From positions 186,001 through 250,000 of the forward strand of contig NZ_JAASAD010000007.1 in the NCBI RefSeq assembly GCF_012726175.1: DNA of 64,000 nt, in the 5' to 3' direction. The position numbers were made by a program, and so were the translations under genes. The notes under the pieces are model-generated. The model was not told where the DNA came from, did no database searches, and worked only from the letters and a program-made list of their open reading frames with translations. The stretch is from Micromonospora sp. HNM0581. Lineage in GTDB: Bacteria > Actinomycetota > Actinomycetes > Mycobacteriales > Micromonosporaceae. This document shows, piece by piece, positions 40,873 through 50,384 of this stretch (position 1 is its first letter; each line of letters begins with the position of its first letter).

Positions 40873-42906
40873 ATGGCCGACCATCAGGTGCCACCACGCC
40901 GACGCCAGGACGATCACGGTTGGGACCGGCACCACCCGGGACCTCACCCACAGCAGTTCCACCCGAACCACCGATCCGACCCCCACCAGCCAGAACCGCA
41001 CGTCTTCGAAAGCCAGCGGCCGGCCCCGAACTCAGGATCGCAGTGGATCGGTCCGGACGGATACGGTGCGCCGCTGGCCCCGCCCCGCGTCGGCGGTGGA
41101 CTGCCCGGTTTGGACGACGAACCCGACCGTCGATCCGGCCGACGGCGGGCGCTGGCCACCCTCGGTGGTAGCGCCGCCGTCGTCGCCGGTGGTGCGATGC
41201 TCGCGATGAATCCCCGGGTACGCGCCTTCTTCGGCGACGAGGTAGCGGTCGCCGGGGACGCTACCATCGCCAAGCCGACCGATGGCTCCCCCACCCGCCC
41301 GAGCGGGCAGCAGGCGAGCACGGTACGCACGTACACCGAACAGAACGCCAGCTACATGGGCTCGCGGGCCGGTGAGGCGCTGAAGAAGAACGCCCCGAAG
41401 AGCGGGCGTACCTTCTCCGGTCCCGCCGCGGCGGCGGCCGACACCAAAGTCACCGTGAAGACGGTGCTCGCCAAGGATGCGGAGCTGCACCTGGCCCGCA
41501 GGCTGACCTTCGGCCCCACCGCCGAGGTGCTGACGCAGATCAAGGAACGGGGAATCGACGGGTGGCTGCGCTGGCAGCTGGAGCCGGAGAAGATCGCCCC
41601 GACGAAGGCGGAGTTGAAACTCGCCGAACTGCCCACCCTCAAGCTGTCGCCGCAGCAGTTGCGCGACCAGCGTGACCAGCTCAGGGAACGTGGCGCCCGG
41701 CCGGTGCAGGAGTTGGTGGACGCCACCATCGCCCGGCAGATCTGGTCCGACCGCCAGCTGTTCGAGGTGATGGTCGACTTCTGGAACGACTTCCTGCACG
41801 TGGCCGCCGACGTCGACGGCGGGGAGTCCCACCGTCCCTCGTTCGACCAGGACGTCGTCCGTAAGCACGCGCTCGGCAGCTACCCGGAGATGTTCCTGGC
41901 CGCCAACCGGCATCCGGCGCTGCTGCTCTACCTCAACCAGGTCGACTCCCGCGCCGACGCGGTCAACGAGAACCTGGCCCGGGAGAACCTGGAGCTGTAC
42001 TCGGTTGGTGTCGACGGTGGCTACACCGAGGCCGACGTCCGGCAGGCGGCCCTGCTGCAGACCGGCCGGGGCGTCAAGGACGGCAACTACGTGTTCCGCC
42101 CGGAGCGGCACTACGTCGGCAAGGTGAAGATTCTCGGGTTCACCCACGCCAACGACTCCGCCGACCCGCAGAAGGCCGAGGCGGCGATCGACGCGTACCT
42201 CACGTACCTGGCGCTGCACCCGTCGACGGCGACGTACGTGGCGCAGAACCTCGCCGTCAGGTTCGTCTCGGACACCCCGCCGAAGTCCCTCGTGGATCGG
42301 TTGGCCAAGTCGTACACCGCCAACAAGGGCCGGATCAAGCCGGTGCTGCTCACGCTGTTCAGCTCGTCGGAGTTCTGGGCAGCGGTGGGGCAGAAGGTCC
42401 GCCGTCCACTGGAGTACCTGGTGGCCACCTACCGCACGCTCGGTGTGTCACCGGAGGCCGCCCCCAACCACAACAACGGCGGCAACCAGCGGACCCCGTA
42501 CGCCCGGGGGCTGCGGCAGATCCACGACAAGCTGCGCCAGCTGGGTCATCACCCGATGGGCCAGCCGACGCCCGACGGCTACCCGGACGTCTACCTCGCG
42601 TGGACCTCCGCCGGCACCATGGTCAACGGCTGGAACGAAGCCCACGACCTGCTCGCCGCCAACCGCACCACGTTCACCTTCACCCGCGCGGAGAAGCTGG
42701 TCGCCAAGCCACCGACGACCGCCGGAGCGTACGCCGACGCGTTGGCCCGACGGCTGGTCCACCAGCCGCTCACCGACCGGGAACGGGCACTGATCCTCGG
42801 CGTCGCCGGGGTCTCCGCCGGCACGAAGGTCGACGCGACGTTCAACGGGGCCATCACCGCCGTCGCGCGGGCGATCCTCGCATCCCCCCAGCACCACCTC
42901 CGGTGA
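40873..42906 (+). CDS. DUF1800 protein, probably exported
   Basis: The 677-residue protein has an unusual His/Pro-rich N-terminus of about 85 residues, then a Tat-like segment RRRALATLGGSAAVVAGGAM at 90-110. The DUF1800 domain follows: HLARRLTFGPTAEVL, VDFWNDFLHVAADVDGG, NENLARENLELYSVGVDGGY and DVRQAALLQTGRG. DUF1800 and DUF1501 proteins are nearly always encoded side by side and are thought to be secreted together; no reaction is established. It leads a five-gene run ending in ApbE. Confidence 0.9.
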   Translation: MADHQVPPRRRQDDHGWDRHHPGPHPQQFHPNHRSDPHQPEPHVFESQRPAPNSGSQWIGPDGYGAPLAPPRVGGGLPGLDDEPDRRSGRRRALATLGGSAAVVAGGAMLAMNPRVRAFFGDEVAVAGDATIAKPTDGSPTRPSGQQASTVRTYTEQNASYMGSRAGEALKKNAPKSGRTFSGPAAAAADTKVTVKTVLAKDAELHLARRLTFGPTAEVLTQIKERGIDGWLRWQLEPEKIAPTKAELKLAELPTLKLSPQQLRDQRDQLRERGARPVQELVDATIARQIWSDRQLFEVMVDFWNDFLHVAADVDGGESHRPSFDQDVVRKHALGSYPEMFLAANRHPALLLYLNQVDSRADAVNENLARENLELYSVGVDGGYTEADVRQAALLQTGRGVKDGNYVFRPERHYVGKVKILGFTHANDSADPQKAEAAIDAYLTYLALHPSTATYVAQNLAVRFVSDTPPKSLVDRLAKSYTANKGRIKPVLLTLFSSSEFWAAVGQKVRRPLEYLVATYRTLGVSPEAAPNHNNGGNQRTPYARGLRQIHDKLRQLGHHPMGQPTPDGYPDVYLAWTSAGTMVNGWNEAHDLLAANRTTFTFTRAEKLVAKPPTTAGAYADALARRLVHQPLTDRERALILGVAGVSAGTKVDATFNGAITAVARAILASPQHHLR

Positions 42907-42914
42907 GGCACCCG

Positions 42915-44294
42915 ATGGAGAACATTGTGTACCCGTATGACCTGCACCCCGACTGCCCTGACGTACGACGGCTGGCCGACAACCCGGCCGAGGCACTGCT
43001 GCGGGCGGAAGCCGACGTGGTGGCTGCCGAGAACGCCGCAGAGGCCGACCGCTACCGGCGGCTGGAGGAGCTGGAGGAAGCCCAGCAGGACGGCCGTGGG
43101 GTGACCCGGCGTACCTTCGTCGCCGGTGCCGCAGCCACCGCCACGGCCCTGGCCACCGCCCAGTTCGTCACCACCTCGGCGTCGTTCGCGGCGACCAAGA
43201 CCGGCACGCTCATCCATGTCTTCCTCTACGGCGGGCTGGACGGTCTGAGCCTTGTCGCACCGGACAACGACGCGGTGCTCAACCGGGCCCGCCCGGAGCT
43301 GCTGCTACCGAACGACTCGCTGGCCCTCGGGCGAGGGTTCAAACTCACCAGCGCTTTCGCGCCGCTGGAACCGTGGCTGCGGCGCGGACAGCTCGGCTTC
43401 ATCCCCGGTGTCTCCGACGAGCGACTGTCCCGCAGTCACTTCCAGGCCGCCGATGCCTGCAATCTCGGTGGCCTGCCCGGTGAGACCGGCGGGCGGGGCT
43501 GGCTGGACAGTCTCGTCGACGCGCTCGGCGCGGGTACCGCCTTCCGTAGCGTCGGTATCGGCAGCACCCTGCCCCGCTCCCTGGTCGGCACCAACGGCGC
43601 CCTCTCGTTGAACAACGTCGGCTCGTTGCGCCTCGCCGGCAACGAGCGGTACCGGGAAGCCACCGAGAAGGCGATCAAGGGCCTGTTCACCGGTATCAAC
43701 CACCCGGTGGAGGACGCTGTCCAGGCCGGTCTCGGTGCCCTGGCGACCGCCCGTGAGCTCGCCGCCGAGCCGTACCGGCCGGCCGAGGGCGTCGAGTACC
43801 GAGGGGTCGGCTCCGCCTTCCAGGCACTCGCCCAGCTGATCAAGGGCGGTGCCAACGTGCGGGTGGCCACGGTGGGAATGGGTGGCTACGACACCCACGA
43901 GAACCAGGGCACCACGAACGGTGGCCGGCTGTACCAGCGGCTCAACGAACTGGCTGCCGCGCTGGCGGCGTTCTTCACCGACCTCGGCGACCAGGCAGCC
44001 GACGTGACCGTGATGGTGTCCAGCGAGTTCGGCCGCCGGGTCGCCTCCAACCGGGGCGGCACCGACCACGGACACGGCGGTGTGGTGACCATCCTTTCCG
44101 GCCGCAAACTCGCCGGCTCGCTGCTGGGCACCTGGAACGGACTGGACGCCCTCGACTCCGGGGACGTGCCCGAGTACAACAACATGTTCAACGTTTACGG
44201 GTCGGTGGCCCAGGGCCGGTTCGGGTTGACCGACGCGGAGGTCGACAAGGTCTTCCCGCGGATGAAGTACGCCCCGATGAAGCTGTACGCGTGA
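42915..44294 (+). CDS. DUF1501 protein with Tat signal
   Basis: The 459-residue protein carries a Tat motif (VTRRTFVAGAAATATALATA, Arg65-Arg66) after an acidic coiled N-terminus. The DUF1501 sulfatase/phosphatase-like domain follows: TLIHVFLYGGLDGLSLV, RSHFQAADACN, VGMGGYDTHENQ, SSEFGRRVASNRGGTDHGHG. The conserved His/Asp/Ser suggest an alkaline-phosphatase-superfamily fold, but substrates are unknown. It starts 8 nt after DUF1800, and its stop overlaps the next gene's GTG (GTGA). Confidence 0.9.
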   Translation: MENIVYPYDLHPDCPDVRRLADNPAEALLRAEADVVAAENAAEADRYRRLEELEEAQQDGRGVTRRTFVAGAAATATALATAQFVTTSASFAATKTGTLIHVFLYGGLDGLSLVAPDNDAVLNRARPELLLPNDSLALGRGFKLTSAFAPLEPWLRRGQLGFIPGVSDERLSRSHFQAADACNLGGLPGETGGRGWLDSLVDALGAGTAFRSVGIGSTLPRSLVGTNGALSLNNVGSLRLAGNERYREATEKAIKGLFTGINHPVEDAVQAGLGALATARELAAEPYRPAEGVEYRGVGSAFQALAQLIKGGANVRVATVGMGGYDTHENQGTTNGGRLYQRLNELAAALAAFFTDLGDQAADVTVMVSSEFGRRVASNRGGTDHGHGGVVTILSGRKLAGSLLGTWNGLDALDSGDVPEYNNMFNVYGSVAQGRFGLTDAEVDKVFPRMKYAPMKLYA

Positions 44295-45703
44295 CCCACC
44301 CCGGCACCTACTCCGACCGCCGGACCGGAGCGCACTCCCGGTCCGGCGGTCGCCCCACCGGTGACCTGCTGCCGGTCGTACCACGACGTGGCTGCGGGGG
44401 CCGCCGCCTGCTCGTCGGACTGTTCCTGCTCGGTCTGGTCGCCTCGGTGCTGCCCTGGTGGACGGACACGCAGGCCGGCTCGCTTGCCGGCGGCACCGCG
44501 AAGCTGACCGCCGCCGGTCAGATCAGCGGCCTGCTCGCCGGCTACCTGCTGCTGGTACAGGTGCTGATGATGAGCCGGCTGCCGGTGCTGGAACGGGTGG
44601 CCGGTGGCGAGCGGATCGCCCGCTGGCACCGGGACGTCGGAGCCACCCTGCTGGTCGCGGTGCTCGCACACATGTCCCTGATCCTGGTCGGTTACGCCGG
44701 GCTGGAGGGCCGTTCGCCGTTGGGTCAGGCCGGTGTGATGCTGCGCGACTACCAGGACATGGCTTCGGCGTTCGCCGCTGCCGGCCTGCTGGTGCTGGTC
44801 GGGCTGACCAGCGTCCGGGCGGTACGCCGGGCGTTGCCCTACGAGCTGTGGCACGCCACCCACCTGGCCGCGTACGCGGTGCTGCTGCTCGGCTTCGCCC
44901 ACCAGTTCAGCAACGGCACCCAGCTGTTCCGTCCCGGCCCGGTGCGCACCGGGTGGATCGCCTTCTACGCGCTGGTGGTCGCCGCACTGCTGTACGGCCG
45001 GGTGATCGCCCCGCTGGCGTTCAACCTGCGGCACCGGCTGCGGGTGGCCGATGTCGTCGCGGAGAATCCGGACACCGTGTCGATCTATCTGACCGGTGCG
45101 CGACTCGACCGGCTGACGATGCTCGGTGGCCAGTTCTTCCGCTGGCGGTTCCTGACCCGGGGCTGCTGGTGGCAGTCCCATCCCTTCTCGGTGTCCGCCG
45201 CGGCCAACGGCCGGTGGCTGCGGATGACTGTCAAAGTGGTCGGCTCGCACACGCGTGACCTGCGTGACCTGGACCCGGGTGTTCGGGTCTGGGCGGTCGG
45301 ACCGTCCGGCACTTTCACCGCGGCGCACCGCACCCGCGAGCGGGCTCTGCTGATCGCCGGCGGCAGCGGCATCACCCCGCTGCGCGCGATGCTCGAGGAG
45401 TTGCCGCCGGGAACGGCGCTGATCTACCGGGTGCGTACTCCGTCCGACGTGCTGCTGCACCGGGAACTCGACTGGCTGGCCCAGGCGCGCGGCGTCCAGG
45501 TCTGGTATGTGGTCGGTTCCCGTGACGATCCCGGCCCCCGGCAGGTGATGTCCGCGGACGGACTTCGCCGGCTGGTGCCGGATGTGGCCCGTCGCGACGT
45601 CTATCTCTGCGGCCCGCCGGGGCTGATCGAGCAGAGCCGGCAGCTGCTCCGCCGGGCCGGCGTGCCACGCCGGCAGATCCACCTCGCCACCTTCGAACTC
45701 TGA
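44291..45703 (+). CDS. Ferric-reductase-like transmembrane oxidoreductase
   Basis: This 470-residue protein has an N-terminal membrane domain with several helices and paired histidines (WHRDVGATLLVAVLAHMS, LWHATHLAAYAVLLLGFAHQ) that would ligate b-type haems. A cytosolic ferredoxin-reductase-type module follows: flavin site FSVSAAANGRWLRMTVKVVG and NAD(P)H site GGSGITPLRAML, ending in YLCGPPGLIEQ. It should move electrons from NAD(P)H across the membrane. The following FMN-binding and ApbE genes suggest the acceptor is an extracytoplasmic flavoprotein. Confidence 0.9.
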   Translation: MTHPGTYSDRRTGAHSRSGGRPTGDLLPVVPRRGCGGRRLLVGLFLLGLVASVLPWWTDTQAGSLAGGTAKLTAAGQISGLLAGYLLLVQVLMMSRLPVLERVAGGERIARWHRDVGATLLVAVLAHMSLILVGYAGLEGRSPLGQAGVMLRDYQDMASAFAAAGLLVLVGLTSVRAVRRALPYELWHATHLAAYAVLLLGFAHQFSNGTQLFRPGPVRTGWIAFYALVVAALLYGRVIAPLAFNLRHRLRVADVVAENPDTVSIYLTGARLDRLTMLGGQFFRWRFLTRGCWWQSHPFSVSAAANGRWLRMTVKVVGSHTRDLRDLDPGVRVWAVGPSGTFTAAHRTRERALLIAGGSGITPLRAMLEELPPGTALIYRVRTPSDVLLHRELDWLAQARGVQVWYVVGSRDDPGPRQVMSADGLRRLVPDVARRDVYLCGPPGLIEQSRQLLRRAGVPRRQIHLATFEL

Positions 45704-45718
45704 GAGGGGCATCGCCGC

Positions 45719-46327
45719 ATGCGTCGTGCGCTGTTCGCAATCACCGGCCTGGCGGCCAGCACCACCGCTCTGGTGGTGCTCAAGGCGGGACCGGACACCA
45801 GTCGGGTGGCCCAGGAGCTACCCGCGTCGGCGACACCTGGTACCGAGGAGTCGACCACGGCAGCCGAGTCGACAGCCGAACCAGCCGAGGCGACCGCAAC
45901 GGCGGTTCCACGACCGTCGGTCAGCAGGTCGCCCGCACCGGGACAGAGCACGGCGAGCCCAGCTGCCGGCGGTGCCGAGTCGTCGGGCGGTGCCACGAAG
46001 AAGCCGTCGGTGGCACAGCCGAGCACCGCCGCGCCACGCTCCACGGTCCGGAGGGTCTTCGGACCGGTGGTCAGCAACGAGTTCGGAAACGTGCAGGTGG
46101 CGATCTCGCTGACGGGCAGCCGGATCGTGGCCGCGGAGGCGTTGGAGCTGCCGGAGCGGACCGCCCAGTCCGAGCAACGCAGCAGCCGGGTGGACGACCG
46201 GTACAGCGGTACGGCGGGACTGGTGGTCCAGCGGCAGAGCGCCGACCTGGACACCGTGTCCGGTGCGACGGCGACAAGTGAGTCCTACCGGGAGTCGTTG
46301 CAGGCCGCGATTGACCAGGCACGTTGA
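45719..46327 (+). CDS. FMN-binding domain protein (covalent flavin carrier)
   Basis: A signal or anchor helix (MRRALFAITGLAASTTALVV) precedes a Thr/Ala/Pro-rich linker and a small FMN-binding domain. The domain ends in DTVSGATATS, the flavinylation motif, with Thr184 the expected site of the phosphoester-linked FMN. ApbE, the modifying enzyme, is the next gene with an overlapping start. The protein is likely an extracytoplasmic one-domain electron carrier fed by the preceding oxidoreductase. Confidence 0.92.
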   Translation: MRRALFAITGLAASTTALVVLKAGPDTSRVAQELPASATPGTEESTTAAESTAEPAEATATAVPRPSVSRSPAPGQSTASPAAGGAESSGGATKKPSVAQPSTAAPRSTVRRVFGPVVSNEFGNVQVAISLTGSRIVAAEALELPERTAQSEQRSSRVDDRYSGTAGLVVQRQSADLDTVSGATATSESYRESLQAAIDQAR

Positions 46328-47100
46328 GCGCGGCGACCTCGATGCGGCCCGGACTGCGCCGCGTCGAACATGTCATGGGCACACCGGTCAGCCTCGACAT
46401 CGCCGACGACCGGTCCACCACCGAACTGACCGTCCTCGCCGACGACGTGTTCGCCTGGCTGCGGGAGGTGGACGCGAGGTTCAGCACGTACCGCCCGGAC
46501 AGCGAGGTGTGCCGCTTCGACCGGGGCGAGTTGTTGCACTCCGAGGCGTCGGCCGACCTGCGCCGGGTGCTGGAACGCTGCGCCGACCTGTGGGGTGCCA
46601 CCGACGGCTTCTTCGACGCGTACGCCACCGGAGGGTTGGACCCGTCCGGGTACGTCAAGGGCTGGGCGGTTCAGGTTGCCTCGGACCGGTTGCGCGAGGC
46701 GGGTGTCGACAACCACTGTCTCAACGCTGGCGGCGACGTCCGGGTGCGGGGTCATGCGTCGGGTGGGCTGCCTTGGCGGATCGGCGTGCAACACCCCTGG
46801 GACCCGTCGGCGGTCTGTCTGGTGCTCGTCGGGACGGACCTGGCGGTCGCCACGTCGGGTGTCTACGAACGTGGCCCGCATGTGCGGGACCCGCGTCGTG
46901 GCGTACCGGCGCGGGGCCTGCGGTCGGTGACGGTCGTCGGGCAGGACCTCGGCCTGGCCGACGCGTACGCCACAGCGGCCGTGGCGATGGGGGTGGCCGG
47001 GATCGGTTGGCTGGATCGGCTGCCCGGGTACCGGCATGCGGTGGTCACCGACGACGGGCGGTGTCTGCACTCCGCCGATCTGCCGCTGAGCGCCGACTGA
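46324..47100 (+). CDS. apbE: FAD:protein FMN transferase
   Basis: ApbE moves FMN from FAD onto a Thr of target proteins outside the membrane. The 258-residue product shows VMGTPVSLDIADD at the N-terminus, SEVCRFDRGE, GGLDPSGYVKGWAVQVA, NAGGDVRVRG, and the C-terminal DAYATAAVAMG. Actinobacterial forms often lack an obvious signal, as here. Start choice is open: TTG 46324 overlaps the previous stop, while ATG 46342 is 18 nt on. The adjacent FMN-binding protein is the obvious substrate. Confidence 0.92.
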   Translation: MSAATSMRPGLRRVEHVMGTPVSLDIADDRSTTELTVLADDVFAWLREVDARFSTYRPDSEVCRFDRGELLHSEASADLRRVLERCADLWGATDGFFDAYATGGLDPSGYVKGWAVQVASDRLREAGVDNHCLNAGGDVRVRGHASGGLPWRIGVQHPWDPSAVCLVLVGTDLAVATSGVYERGPHVRDPRRGVPARGLRSVTVVGQDLGLADAYATAAVAMGVAGIGWLDRLPGYRHAVVTDDGRCLHSADLPLSAD

Positions 47101-47379
47101 TTCCGGGTCAGGGCCAGCGGGTCGGGCGGTGGGTGATGGCCGGGCGGGACCCGGTCGGCCGTGACCGACCCGGCCGGGCGTGCGGGGGACGGGTGGCCGC
47201 CCAGCGGCGGCCGGGCCGGTGTCGTCGGGGCGGCTCTGCTCCGCCGGGGTGGTGTCTGGTGTCGTCGGTGGACATGGCATCCCCGCTCCCGGCGCGGGCG
47301 CGCCGTCGCCGGGTTCAACGAGCGCCGGTCCTCCGAGGTCTCGCTGTCCGGCGCGTCGCATGGGCCGGTCGAAGCCGGG

Positions 47380-48117
47380 TCAGCGGCCTCGACGTGGCAT
47401 CGGCAGGTGGCCGGGGACCAGCGCTGGGGTCAGTGTCACGCCGGTCGCCCGCAGCGCCTCGACGAGTACGTTCTGCACCAGGTAGGCGTCCGGGAGTTGC
47501 CACCGGGCCTGCTCCGGGGCGACCGCCCAGCGGACCGGCCCCTCGGGCAGCCGGGTGGGTGGCGCCGGGATCCACGACCCGCGACCGTGCAGAACCACGT
47601 CGAAGCAGTGCTCCAGCTCGGGGCGCAGTGGGTCGCCTGGGCGGACCAGGAACATCCACTGCCCGGTCGGGCTGACCAGCACCGGGCCGCGTACCCCCGG
47701 ACCGACCGGGTGGACCTGTACCGCCGCCAGGACCAGTCGACCGAGGTGGGCCGGGATCTCCAGCACGTCGAAGCAGCGGCCGGTGGGCAGCAGCACCCCG
47801 TGCGGCCGGGACCGCCACCAGGTGGCCACCCGCGCCGGATCGGTGCTGGCCGCGTGTTCCCAGTCCTCCAGGGCCGGATGACAACCGATCGTCGGGCAGC
47901 CGGCCCGGCCGCAGACGAAACGGCTGCGCGCCAGGCAGGCGCCCGGGGTCACCGCCCAGCCGTGCAGGGCGTAGCGCACCGCGACCCGGCGCAGTCGTAC
48001 CCGTTCCAACGGCGACAGCCGCGCCACGTGTGGTCCGACATGTGCCCACATTGCTGCCATCTCCCCTCGCCGCGCCCGACCGGCGTCAGCTCGTACGTCG
48101 AGACCCGTCACTGCCAT
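47380..48117 (-). CDS. Bifunctional DNA primase/polymerase-like protein
   Basis: The product (about 245 residues) matches short actinobacterial proteins annotated as prim-pol N-terminal domain: RRVAVRYALHGWAVTPGACL, CGRAGCPTIGCHPALEDWE, TWWRSRPHGVLLPTGRCFDVLEIP. The zinc-knuckle-like C-x4-C-x4-C stretch is typical. The catalytic acidic residues of archaeal prim-pol are not obvious, so activity is uncertain. ATG 48117 or a later ATG at 48060 (after GGGGAG) may start it. It converges with apbE across a 279-nt gap with no other gene. Confidence 0.75.
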   Translation of the reverse strand: MAVTGLDVRADAGRARRGEMAAMWAHVGPHVARLSPLERVRLRRVAVRYALHGWAVTPGACLARSRFVCGRAGCPTIGCHPALEDWEHAASTDPARVATWWRSRPHGVLLPTGRCFDVLEIPAHLGRLVLAAVQVHPVGPGVRGPVLVSPTGQWMFLVRPGDPLRPELEHCFDVVLHGRGSWIPAPPTRLPEGPVRWAVAPEQARWQLPDAYLVQNVLVEALRATGVTLTPALVPGHLPMPRRGR

Positions 48118-48297
48118 GGCCTGCCATCGTTTGTTGACAAGGTGGCCGATGCAACTTGCACGAAAAGTACGAGGTTCGGCCGGATGTATGACGCACCTCC
48201 TGTGCGACCAGCGAAATCTGAGATACAGACGGATCGCGCCGCCCACGAAACGGCCCCTGGCTTCCCGGCCAGGGCTCCTGCAAGGGGAGGATCGGGG

Positions 48298-49527
48298 ATG
48301 GACGAATTACCCATCGGCCGGCGGGTGGCCTACTGGCGCGGCCGGCGGAAGATGTCGCAGCAGGTCTTCGCCGACCGGTTGGGCAAGTCGAAGAGTTGGG
48401 TCGACAAGATCGAGCGGGGCGTACGACGGCTGGACAAGTTCTCCGTGCTCTACGAGATCGCCGACATCCTCCAGATGGACGTCCAACTACTGCTCGGCAA
48501 GGACCCGGAGCGGCGCACCGACGCGCTCAACTGCATCGACCAGATCGAGCTCGACGAGATCCGGTCCGCCCTGGAGCGCTACGACTCGATAAGTGCGTAC
48601 TTCGACGCGGTGCCGAGCCCACCGCCGCTGGCCGACATGAGCAAGGCGGTCACCCACGCCTGGCTGACCTACCAGTACGGCCGCTACGGGATGCTCACCC
48701 GGGCCCTGCCGAAACTTCTCCGCGACGCCCAGGCAGCCGACGCCGCGTACGGCGGCGACCAGGCCCAACGTGCCGCCCACCTGCTCGGGCAGGTCTATCA
48801 GATCACCTCGTCGCTGCTGCGCAAGCTGGGCGAGTGTGAACTCGCCTGGCTCGCCGCCGACCGCTCCATAGCCGTCGCTCAACGCGCCGACGATCAGCTG
48901 CTCGCCGGGGTGGCCACCACCCGGGTGTGCAACGCGTTGGTGGCGATGGGCCGGTCCCGGCCGGCGCTGGAGCTGAACGTACGGATCGCCAACCAACTCG
49001 CCCCGGGCGGCGGCAACGACAGCCGTCCCGAACGCCTCTCCGTCTACGGGATGCTGCTGTTGCAGGGCGCCATGGCCGCCTCCCGTATCGGCGACACGGC
49101 CACGGTGGAGGATCTGCTCGACGGAGCACACGCGGCGGCTGTCGAACTTGGCGGCGACCAGAACCACTACTGGACCTCGTTCGGGCCGACGAACGTGGAG
49201 TTGCACCGGGCGGCGGCCGCCGTCGAGATGGGCGACGGCGGGCGGGCCGTCGAGGTGCACCACCAGAGGATCCAGGTCGCGCCGTTCGACGCGATGCTGC
49301 CCGAACGGCGGGCACACCACCTGCTGGACCTGGCCCGGGGCTACGCCCTGATCGGCGACGTGGCGAACGCCGGGGAGATGCTGCTGCGCGGTGACCGCCT
49401 GGCACCTTCCGAGATTCGCTGCCGCCCGATAGCACACGAGGTGATGTCCGACGTCCTACGTCGCACACGTGGTGCGCCGCCTTCTCCGATCGCGGAGTTG
49501 GCTGAGCACATGGGAGTAGGAGTATGA
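48298..49527 (+). CDS. XRE-family regulator with TPR-like C-terminus
   Basis: The 409-residue protein begins with an XRE helix-turn-helix (GRRVAYWRGRRKMSQQVFADRLGKSKSWVDKIERG) and continues with about 300 residues of helical hairpins (Ala/Leu-rich, TPR-like). This architecture is very common in actinomycetes, often beside a flavoprotein gene, and resembles regulators that read a peptide or small signal. ATG 48298 follows GGGGAGG. The downstream flavoprotein starts 13 nt later, so the pair is one operon. Confidence 0.85.
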   Translation: MDELPIGRRVAYWRGRRKMSQQVFADRLGKSKSWVDKIERGVRRLDKFSVLYEIADILQMDVQLLLGKDPERRTDALNCIDQIELDEIRSALERYDSISAYFDAVPSPPPLADMSKAVTHAWLTYQYGRYGMLTRALPKLLRDAQAADAAYGGDQAQRAAHLLGQVYQITSSLLRKLGECELAWLAADRSIAVAQRADDQLLAGVATTRVCNALVAMGRSRPALELNVRIANQLAPGGGNDSRPERLSVYGMLLLQGAMAASRIGDTATVEDLLDGAHAAAVELGGDQNHYWTSFGPTNVELHRAAAAVEMGDGGRAVEVHHQRIQVAPFDAMLPERRAHHLLDLARGYALIGDVANAGEMLLRGDRLAPSEIRCRPIAHEVMSDVLRRTRGAPPSPIAELAEHMGVGV

Positions 49528-49540
49528 CCACGGAGCCGGC

Positions 49541-50113
49541 ATGACCGGTTCGCACCGCCATGACGGGCACCGCCAGGTGCTCTACATCATCGCCTGTGGT
49601 TCGCCACTGGCCCGAGACGTGGGCCAGCTCGTCGACCTGGCCCAACAGGACGGCTGGGACGTCTGCGTGATCAGCACGCCGGACGGCGCCAAGTTCGTCG
49701 ACCGCACCGCTCTGGCCCGCTCGACCGGTCACCCGGTACGGACGCACTACAAGAACCCGGGCGACCCCGACGTGCTGCCCACCGCCGATGCCATGATCGT
49801 CTGCCCGGCGACGGTCAACACCGTCAACAAGTGGGCTGCCGGCATCACCGACACCCTTGCCCTGGGGCTGCTGGTGGAGGCGCAGGGCCGGGGTATACCG
49901 CTGGTTGTCGTGCCTTACACGAATGCGGCGATGGCCGCCCACCCCGCCTTCCGGGCGGGCCTCGCCCGGCTCACCGAGTGGGGAGTGGGCGTCCTCTTCG
50001 GCGAAGACGTCCACCCCCTGCATCCGCCGGGGACCGGTGAGCGACACCAGCACGCCTTCCCGTGGGCGCTGCCGCTGACCGCTGTGCGTGACCGCCTCTG
50101 CCGGACCGGGTGA
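49541..50113 (+). CDS. Flavoprotein (HFCD/Dfp family)
   Basis: This 190-residue protein resembles phosphopantothenoylcysteine decarboxylase-type flavoproteins: LYIIACGSPLARDVGQLVD, a nucleotide loop ADAMIVCPATVNTVNKWAAG (the PASANT-like motif), and VVVPYTNAAMAAHPAF. It lacks the CoaB half of true CoaBC. Together with the XRE gene just upstream it forms a recurrent actinomycete pair of unknown physiological role. Confidence 0.85.
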   Translation: MTGSHRHDGHRQVLYIIACGSPLARDVGQLVDLAQQDGWDVCVISTPDGAKFVDRTALARSTGHPVRTHYKNPGDPDVLPTADAMIVCPATVNTVNKWAAGITDTLALGLLVEAQGRGIPLVVVPYTNAAMAAHPAFRAGLARLTEWGVGVLFGEDVHPLHPPGTGERHQHAFPWALPLTAVRDRLCRTG

Positions 50114-50384
50114 GCGGCACCCACAGGTGACGCCTCCGGCAGCGGCCGGGCGGCAGTTCGACACCGAACGTCGGCGACCCCTCAGCCCGGCCACGGCGTA
50201 CGCCGTGGCCGGGCCACGAAGCCCGGCAATCGTGCACCGCCACCCGGGGCGGGCAGTGCCGTCACGCCTGCGGACGGCTACCGCCGCCGTGCCCGTCCCG
50301 CACCCTCCGGACCGGGCCACCTGCCCGCCCGGTATGGCCGGGTGACGTCCGTCGGACGTGCCGACGCCGGTAAGCTCACCGGCC

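Noticed and set aside
47161..48297. N-terminal extension of the XRE regulator
   Set aside because: It overlaps the prim-pol gene antisense, and a good ribosome site precedes the ATG at 48298.
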